A stretch of 9,487 bases of DNA from NCBI GenBank assembly GCA_964292295.1, contig CAXYVC010000110.1:1-9487 (forward strand). Reading direction: 5' to 3'. The DNA comes from CAXYVC01 sp964292295. Lineage in GTDB: Bacteria; Acidobacteriota; Holophagae; Holophagales; Holophagaceae. The translations under genes were made by a program, and so were the position numbers. The number at the start of each line of letters is the position of its first letter. Positions within the stretch are counted from its first letter, which is position 1. Under the pieces are notes generated by a model. The model was not told the origin of the DNA. It did no database searches and saw nothing but the letters and a program-made list of their open reading frames with translations. Below, in pieces: positions 5,067-9,487 of this stretch.

Positions 5067-6152
5067 CTACGCGGGGCAGGGGATCACGTGGATCGCGGCC
5101 GCCTTCACCACGGCCGTCACGGCCACGCCCGGCGCCAGCTCCAGCTCCTCGCAGGCCCAGGCCGTGACCAGGGCGTCGAGAGGAAAGCCGCAGTCGACGG
5201 TCACCCGCACCAGGCCCCCCGAAGGCCGCAGCGCCAGGACGGTGCCCGGCAGGCGGTTGCGGGCCGTGCTCCGCCCTTCCCCGTCGCGCTCCAGGGCCAC
5301 CCCTTCCGGGCGGAAGCAGGCGTAGGCCTCCCGGAAGCTCCCGCCGGGATCCGGCGCGAACACCTCCGCGGCGCCCACGCCGAGGCGCAGCAGGCCCTCC
5401 CGCTCCCCCATGAGCCGCGCGCGCACCACGCAGTCGAGGCCCAGGCGCTCCGCCGCCTCCCGGGAGGTCGGCCGCGCGAAGACCTCCGCGGGCGGGCCCT
5501 GCTGGAGCACGCAGCCCTCCCCCATGAGCAGCAGGCGGTCGCCCAGGGCCAGGGCCTCGTCCCGGTCGTGGGTCACGAGCACCGCGGGCACGCGGCTGGC
5601 GCGGAGCAGCTCCCGCAGGCCGCCGCGCAGGGCCTCGGCCGCCGGCCGGTCCAGGCTGGCGAAGGGCTCGTCCAGCAGCAGCAGGCGCGGCTCCGGTGCC
5701 AGGGCGCGGGCCAGGGCGAGACGCTGGCGCTGGCCGCCGGAGAGCTCCCCCGGGCGCCGGTGCCCGAGCCCCGCCAGGCCCACGCGGGCGAGCAGCTCCG
5801 TAGTGCGGGCTTCCCGCGCGGGCCGGGCCAGGCGGCGCAGGCCATAGGCCACGTTGGCGGCGGCATCGAGGTGGGGGAAGAGCGCGCCCTCCTGGAAGAC
5901 GCAGCCCAGCCGCCGCGCCTGGGGCGGCACGAAAAGGCCCGAAGCCGCGTCCAGCCAGGTCCCCATGCCGGCCCGGATGCGGCCTTCCTCGGGCCGCGCG
6001 AGGCCCGCGAGCACCCGCAGCACGGTGGTCTTGCCGCAGCCCGAGGGGCCGAAGAGCACCGTGACCTCGGGAGCGCCCAGGTCCAGGCACAGATCCGCCG
6101 CGACGCGGGGACCGCCCGGATGGCGCAGGGCGAAGGCGGCCTTCAGCTCCAT
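5067..6152 (-). CDS. modC: Molybdate ABC transporter ATP-binding protein ModC
   Basis: A 361-residue ATPase subunit that powers molybdate import through ModB, on the cytoplasmic face of the inner membrane. Walker A is GPSGCGKT (35-42), Q-loop FQEG (about 86-89), signature LSGGQ (137-141), Walker B LLLLDEP (157-163) and the switch His195 (VTHD). A C-terminal accessory region carries a TOBE/Mop-like fold from about residue 285 (NRLPGTVLALRPSGGLVRVTVDCG), which in ModC binds molybdate or takes part in regulation. The length suits ModC (about 350). I chose ATG 6152, with GGGAG six bases upstream; ATG 6176 is in frame but would overlap modB by 34 bases. It overlaps the end of modB by ten bases, indicating coupling. 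Without the ModA/ModB context the ATPase alone could be confused with sulfate or iron importers. Confidence 0.9.
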   Translation of the reverse strand: MELKAAFALRHPGGPRVAADLCLDLGAPEVTVLFGPSGCGKTTVLRVLAGLARPEEGRIRAGMGTWLDAASGLFVPPQARRLGCVFQEGALFPHLDAAANVAYGLRRLARPAREARTTELLARVGLAGLGHRRPGELSGGQRQRLALARALAPEPRLLLLDEPFASLDRPAAEALRGGLRELLRASRVPAVLVTHDRDEALALGDRLLLMGEGCVLQQGPPAEVFARPTSREAAERLGLDCVVRARLMGEREGLLRLGVGAAEVFAPDPGGSFREAYACFRPEGVALERDGEGRSTARNRLPGTVLALRPSGGLVRVTVDCGFPLDALVTAWACEELELAPGVAVTAVVKAAAIHVIPCPA

Positions 6153-6808
6153 CGGCGCTCCCGTCCGCGCAGCCACGCCGTGGCCCCCAGCACCGCCAGC
6201 GCGAGCCCCAGCAGCAGAGCCGCCGTGGGTGCCGCGGCGCGGGGATCCGTGCCCTGCACCTGGTCGTAGAGCGCGATGGAGAGGGTGCGGGTGCGCCCGG
6301 GCAGGCTGCCGCCCACCATGAGCACCACGCCGAACTCGCCGATGGCGTGGGCGAAGGCCAGCACCGCGCCGGAGGCCAGCCCCCGCCAGGCCAGGGGCAG
6401 CGTCACCCGCAGGTAGGCGCGGAAGGGGCCGTCGCCCAGGGTGGCCGCCGCCTCCAGCAGGCGCCGGTCCACGGCACCCAGGGAGGCCGCCAGGGGCTGC
6501 ACCAGGAAGGGCAGGTTCACCAGCAGGGAGGCCAGGAGCAGGCCGGAAAAGCTGAAGACCAGCGGGCCCCCCGTCAGGCGCTCCCAGAGGGCCCCCACGG
6601 GGCTCGCGGGGCCCAGGGCCGCGAGCAGGTAGAAGCCCAGCACCGTGGGCGGCAGCACCAGGGGCAGGCCCACCAGCGCCTCCAGCAGGGCGCGCCCCCG
6701 GAAGCGGCCGAAGGCCACCGGGTAGGCCAGCAGCACGCCCAGGGGCGCGAGCAGCAGCACCGTGCAGGCCGCCAGGCGCAGGCTCAGCCAGAGCGCCTGC
6801 CAGTCCAT
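6143..6808 (-). CDS. modB: Molybdate ABC transporter permease ModB
   Basis: A 221-residue inner-membrane protein with about five hydrophobic segments (near residues 8-30, 43-66, 87-110, 144-166 and 193-212), normal length for ModB (about 225-230). The BPD-type permease EAA loop that docks onto ModC lies at about 119-139 (EAAATLGDGPFRAYLRVTLPL), followed by the family's AHAIGEFG and a GRTRTLSIALYDQVQ stretch characteristic of ModB. It forms the transmembrane channel through which ModA-delivered molybdate passes. Its ATG overlaps the modA stop by a single base (TGATG), so it is almost certainly translated by coupling; only a weak GGGAAA precedes it. The other end overlaps modC. Confidence 0.93.
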   Translation of the reverse strand: MDWQALWLSLRLAACTVLLLAPLGVLLAYPVAFGRFRGRALLEALVGLPLVLPPTVLGFYLLAALGPASPVGALWERLTGGPLVFSFSGLLLASLLVNLPFLVQPLAASLGAVDRRLLEAAATLGDGPFRAYLRVTLPLAWRGLASGAVLAFAHAIGEFGVVLMVGGSLPGRTRTLSIALYDQVQGTDPRAAAPTAALLLGLALAVLGATAWLRGRERRWS

Positions 6809-7572
6809 CAGGGTTTCCCGAAGCCGCTTGCGGCGAGGAGCGCCTGCCCCTCGGCCCCCAGCAGGAAGGCCCGGAGGGCCTGGGCTGCCCTGGGCGCCGC
6901 GCTGCGCTTCAGCACCAGCCCGCCCTGGCGCAGGGGCGCGTGGGCGCCCGCGGGCACCGTCCAGGCGAAGCCCTTGGCCTTCAGGTCCGGCTGCTCCGCC
7001 TGGGAGAGGCTGACCAGGCCCGCGTCCGCCGCACCCGTGCGCAGGTACTGTCCCGCCTGGGCCACGTTCTCCGCGAAGACCAGTCGGGGCGCGAGCGCTT
7101 CCAGCAGGCCCGCGTGGCGCAGCGCCTCCTCTGCCGCGCGGCCGTAGGGCGCCACCCGCGGATTGGCCAGAACCACCCGGCGCACCTTCGGGTTGCCCAG
7201 CGTGCCGAAGCCCAGCCGCGCCGGGTCCAGGCCCAGGTCGCCCCGCACCCAGAGGGCGAGGCGGCCCAGGGCGTAGGGGAAGACGCCCTCGGGGCTGCCG
7301 AGGCCCTCCTCGGCCAGCCTGGCCGGGAAGGCCAGATCCGCGGAAAGGAAGACGTCGAAGGGCGCGCCCTGGCGGATCTGGGCGCTCAGCGTCCCCGAGG
7401 CGGCGAAGCTCACCTGCACGCGCAGGCCCGGATGGCGCGCCTCGAAGGCGGGGCCGAGGCGCTCCCAGGCGCCGCGCAGGTCCGCCGCCGCGGCCACCGC
7501 GAGCGTCTCCTCCGCCTGTACGGGAAGCAGGGCCAGGCAGGCCAGGGCCAGGGCGCGCAGGATGGGGAGCAT
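6808..7572 (-). CDS. modA: Periplasmic molybdate-binding protein ModA
   Basis: A 254-residue substrate-binding protein. Residues 1-20 form a signal peptide ending V-Q-A, so it should be secreted to the periplasm, where it captures molybdate (or tungstate) and hands it to ModBC. Family marks are VAAAADLRGAW at the start of the mature protein, the ligand-loop region SFAASGTLSAQIRQGAPFDVFLSAD, and later VVLANPRVAPYGRAAEEAL, FAENVAQAGQYL and ADAGLVSLS, which in ModA contribute to oxyanion binding. I chose ATG at 7572; ATG 7581, three codons earlier, is in frame but overlaps a probable -10 element and also lacks a Shine-Dalgarno sequence. With the later start, the mRNA would be leaderless. An internal 'LALAC' is a poor lipobox. 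No ModE-type operator was recognised. Confidence 0.92.
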   Translation of the reverse strand: MLPILRALALACLALLPVQAEETLAVAAAADLRGAWERLGPAFEARHPGLRVQVSFAASGTLSAQIRQGAPFDVFLSADLAFPARLAEEGLGSPEGVFPYALGRLALWVRGDLGLDPARLGFGTLGNPKVRRVVLANPRVAPYGRAAEEALRHAGLLEALAPRLVFAENVAQAGQYLRTGAADAGLVSLSQAEQPDLKAKGFAWTVPAGAHAPLRQGGLVLKRSAAPRAAQALRAFLLGAEGQALLAASGFGKP

Positions 7573-7579
7573 GGGGCCC

Positions 7580-7585
7580 ATGGTA
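7580..7585 (-). promoter_or_regulatory. Probable -10 element for modA, leaderless start
   Basis: Read on the minus strand this is TACCAT followed by GGGC, seven bases from the ATG at 7572. It lies in the 48-base gap after the upstream reductase gene, so the mod genes may have their own promoter. It overlaps a 13-base interrupted palindrome, CATGGGGCCCATG (7570-7582). Confidence 0.4.
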
Positions 7586-7620
7586 GCGGCCCGGGAAGGC
7601 GGGGAACCGGTCTTCTGGCG

Positions 7621-9246
7621 TCAGCCCCGCGCCATGCACCAGCGCAGGTAGCCGCCCGAGAGGTTGCGGGCCCGGAAACCGTGCTGGGTGAGCATGCGGC
7701 AGGCCAGGTAGCCGCGCAGGCCCGCCTGGCAGTAGACCCGCAGCTCCCGGTCCTTGGGGAGCTCGTCCAGCCAGTCGCGCAGCTCGTCCAGGGGCCGGTT
7801 CAGGGCGCCCGGCAGCGCGCCCTCGCCGAACTCCTGCGGGGTGCGCACGTCCAGCAGCAGGGCCTCCCTAAGCGCCTCGTCCGGTTCCCAGAGGGCCACG
7901 TCCCCCTTCAGGAGGTTCGAGGCGGCGTAGCCCGCCATGTTCACGGCGTCCTTCGCGCTGCCGAAGGGCGGGGCGTAGCAGAGCTCCAGCTCCTCCAGGT
8001 CGTGCACCGTGAGGCCGGCCCGCAGGGCCGTGGCCAGCACGTCGATGCGCTTGTCCACCCCCGAGGCGCCCACCGCCTGGGCACCCAGGAGGCGCCCCTC
8101 CGCGGGGTCGAAGCAGAGCTTCAGGTGCACGAGTTCCGCGCCCGGGTAGTAGGTGGCGTGGTCCGCCGGGTGCAGGTGCACGCTGCGGCAGGGGATGCCC
8201 CTGGCCTCCAGCGCCGCCTGGGAGAGGCCCGTCGAGGCGAAGGCCAATCCGAGGACCTTCACGATGGCGCTGCCCTGGCTTCCGCCGTAGCGGGCCTCGC
8301 GGCCCAGGATGGCGTCCGCCGCGAGGCGCCCCTGGCGGTTGGCGGGCCCCGCGAGGGGCACCAGGGCCGGCTGGCCGCTCACCACATCCACGACTTCCAC
8401 CGCATCCCCCACGGCCCAGATGGCGGGGTCCGAGGTGCGCAGGGAGGCGTCCACGCGGATGCCGCCGGTGGGGCCGAGCTCGAGCCCCGCCTGCCGCGCC
8501 AGCCCCGTCTCGGGGCGCACGCCCACGGCCACCACCGCCAGGTCGCAGCGGAGCTCCGTGCCGTCCCCCAGGCGGGCCCTCAGGCCCTCCCCCTCGGCCT
8601 CGAAGGCCTCCAGGGCGCAGCCCAGGCGCAGGTCCACCCCCGCCGCCCGCAGCTCCCGGTGCAGGGGCTCGGCCATCTCCGGGTCGGCGGTGGCCAGCAC
8701 GTGGGGCAGCCGCTCCACCAGGGCGACCTCCAGGCCCCGCCGCCGGAAGGCCTCCGCCAGCTCCAGGCCGATGAAGCCGGCGCCGAGCACCAGGGCCCGG
8801 CGGGCCCCGGAGGCGGCCGCGAGCAGGGCGTCCAGGTCCGGAAGGCTGCGCAGGGTGAAGACCCGGGGCAGCGCCATGCCCGGGATGGGCGGCCGCACCG
8901 GCTCCGCGCCGGGGCTCAGCAGCAGCGCGTCGTAGCCCAGGCGGTACTCCCGGCCGCGCTCCAGGTCGCGCACCGCGACCTCCTTGGCCGCCCGGTCGAT
9001 GGCCAGCACCTCGTGCCGCACGCGCACGTCCAGGTCGTAGCGCGCGTTCAGCCGCTCGGCGGTCTGCACCAGCAGGCTCTGGCGCTCGGGGATCGCGCCG
9101 CCCAGGTGGTAGGGCAGGCCGCAGTTGGCGAAGGACACGGAGGGTCCGCGCTCCAGCACCACGATCTCGGCCTCCTCGGACAGCCGCCGCGCCCGGGCCG
9201 CCGCCGAAGCCCCCCCCCCCACGCCGCCCACGATGACGATGCGCAT
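7621..9246 (-). CDS. cdr: CoA-disulfide reductase with C-terminal rhodanese domain
   Basis: A 541-residue fusion. Residues 1 to about 440 form a pyridine-nucleotide-disulfide oxidoreductase: FAD-binding VIVGGVGGGASAA (4-17), a single redox Cys42 in SFANCGLPYHLGG as in CoA-disulfide reductases and NADH oxidases/persulfide reductases, a second dinucleotide motif VLGAGFIGLELAEAF, and the FAD motif IWAVGDAVE. The dimer-domain YAPPFGSAKDAVNMAGY contains a tyrosine typical of the family. From about residue 455 a rhodanese domain follows (LLDVRTPQEFGEGALPGALN), with active Cys506 in CQAGLR. Such fusions reduce CoA persulfides or polysulfides with NAD(P)H in the cytosol. The start at 9246 follows GGGAGGGGGG; an upstream in-frame ATG at 9261 precedes that site. 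An 11-G run lies within codons 9-13. It is followed by modA, but probably in a separate unit. Confidence 0.9.
   Translation of the reverse strand: MRIVIVGGVGGGASAAARARRLSEEAEIVVLERGPSVSFANCGLPYHLGGAIPERQSLLVQTAERLNARYDLDVRVRHEVLAIDRAAKEVAVRDLERGREYRLGYDALLLSPGAEPVRPPIPGMALPRVFTLRSLPDLDALLAAASGARRALVLGAGFIGLELAEAFRRRGLEVALVERLPHVLATADPEMAEPLHRELRAAGVDLRLGCALEAFEAEGEGLRARLGDGTELRCDLAVVAVGVRPETGLARQAGLELGPTGGIRVDASLRTSDPAIWAVGDAVEVVDVVSGQPALVPLAGPANRQGRLAADAILGREARYGGSQGSAIVKVLGLAFASTGLSQAALEARGIPCRSVHLHPADHATYYPGAELVHLKLCFDPAEGRLLGAQAVGASGVDKRIDVLATALRAGLTVHDLEELELCYAPPFGSAKDAVNMAGYAASNLLKGDVALWEPDEALREALLLDVRTPQEFGEGALPGALNRPLDELRDWLDELPKDRELRVYCQAGLRGYLACRMLTQHGFRARNLSGGYLRWCMARG
9210..9220 (-). 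repeat. 11-base homopolymeric G tract inside cdr
   Basis: On the coding strand there are eleven consecutive Gs spanning codons 9-13 of the reductase, encoding part of the glycine-rich FAD-binding loop (V-G-G-G-A). One-base slippage here would shift the frame after about 13 codons. Confidence 0.95.
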
Positions 9247-9286
9247 ATTCCCCCCTCCCATGCCTTCTCCCCGGCCTGCCCCGTGC

Positions 9287-9292
9287 CATCAT
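9287..9292 (+). promoter_or_regulatory. Possible -10 element for arfB, leaderless start
   Basis: CATCAT (four of six to TATAAT) ends seven bases before the A of the arfB ATG. No Shine-Dalgarno sequence is present. On the opposite strand the overlapping GATGATGGC (9285-9293) could serve as the -10 of cdr, with a leader of about 34 bases. Only one of the two may be real. Confidence 0.3.
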
Positions 9293-9298
9293 CCGGAC

Positions 9299-9487
9299 AT
9301 GGCGGAGGACCTCTGCATCCCGGGGAAGCTGCGCGTGCCCGCCGCGGCCATGCGCGTGAAGGCCGTGCGCAGCGGCGGCCCGGGCGGGCAGAACGTGAAC
9401 AAGGTGGCCAGCAAGGTGGAGCTGCGCATCGAGCTCTCGCGCATCGAGGGCCTGGACGACGGCGCCCGTGCCCGCCTGCGGGAGGCC
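9299..9487 (+). CDS. arfB: ArfB-like GGQ peptidyl-tRNA hydrolase, 5' part only
   Basis: The first 63 codons of a gene that runs off the window. The protein starts MAEDLCIP and carries SGGPGGQNVNKVASKVELR at residues 25-43, the class I release-factor GGQ domain with the catalytic Gly29-Gly30-Gln31. The very early GGQ, without the codon-recognition domains of RF1/RF2, marks it as ArfB (YaeJ)/ICT1-like, a factor that releases peptides from stalled ribosomes. The C-terminal basic tail that enters the mRNA channel is outside the window, so a related short RF-1-domain protein cannot be excluded. ATG 9299 is the only plausible start and has no Shine-Dalgarno sequence. It is divergent from cdr, with 52 bases between the starts. 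Confidence 0.85.
   Translation, partial: MAEDLCIPGKLRVPAAAMRVKAVRSGGPGGQNVNKVASKVELRIELSRIEGLDDGARARLREA

Noticed and set aside
3448..5325. A 625-codon open frame on the plus strand
   Set aside because: It is antisense to ubiD and the end of modC, with a repetitive His/Gly/Gln/Val-rich composition and no recognisable domain.
3577..6090. An 837-codon minus-strand frame suggesting a large fusion ahead of UbiD
   Set aside because: The extra N-terminal part is modC read out of frame. The real UbiD begins at 5043 with a ribosome binding site; modC has all ABC motifs in its own frame.
7540..7572. ModA as a lipoprotein through the 'LALAC' in its signal sequence
   Set aside because: The cysteine is at residue 12, within the hydrophobic core rather than after it, and a good signal peptidase I site (V-Q-A) follows.
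7868..9292. A 474-codon minus-strand frame overlapping cdr
   Set aside because: It is Gly/Arg/Ala/Pro-rich and out of frame with the well-supported reductase. However, it shows that a slip in the G tract would still read a long open frame, giving a nonsense protein instead of an early stop.

Overview
The window is 9.5 kb of gene-dense, very GC-rich bacterial chromosome with short intergenic gaps. No marker settles the taxonomy. The combination of very high GC, lipoprotein, UbiD-family decarboxylase and a repeated TAYNATGG-type -10 element would fit an environmental Gram-negative such as Holophagae-type Acidobacteriota, but that is only a guess. No phage, insertion sequence, CRISPR array or defence system is visible; the content looks like ordinary core and metabolic genes.

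Layout. Bases 1-200 hold no gene I can support. A tRNA-Arg(TCT) lies on the minus strand (201-277), divergent from a plus-strand cluster: queD (queuosine precursor synthesis), a small LEA14-like lipoprotein and a HAD-family hydrolase, separated by 1 and 7 bases. frr (ribosome recycling factor) follows with its own likely promoter and a hairpin after its stop. Next is a TauE/SafE (TSUP) membrane protein with no Shine-Dalgarno sequence, whose start codon sits just after a -10-like element. It converges on a minus-strand block across a 153-base spacer containing three hairpins.

The minus-strand block, in transcription order, is: a CoA-disulfide reductase with C-terminal rhodanese domain (9246-7621), then modA-modB-modC (molybdate ABC importer; modA/modB overlap by one base, modB/modC by ten), then a UbiD-family prenyl-FMN decarboxylase 23 bases after modC. 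Upstream of the reductase and divergent from it, the window ends inside an arfB-like gene (GGQ-motif peptidyl-tRNA hydrolase/ribosome rescue factor).

Functionally, modABC would deliver molybdate for molybdenum cofactor. The adjacent ubiD may be co-transcribed with it, but a functional link is only inferred. The TSUP protein and the rhodanese-fused reductase both suggest sulfur chemistry but are in separate units. The most notable sequence-level observations are an 11-G tract in the first codons of the reductase (possible slippage site), a -10-type motif repeated before several genes with signs of leaderless starts, a mirrored divergent tRNA/queD promoter with 10-bp-phased repeats, and an inverted copy of the tRNA T-arm beyond the tRNA 3' end.
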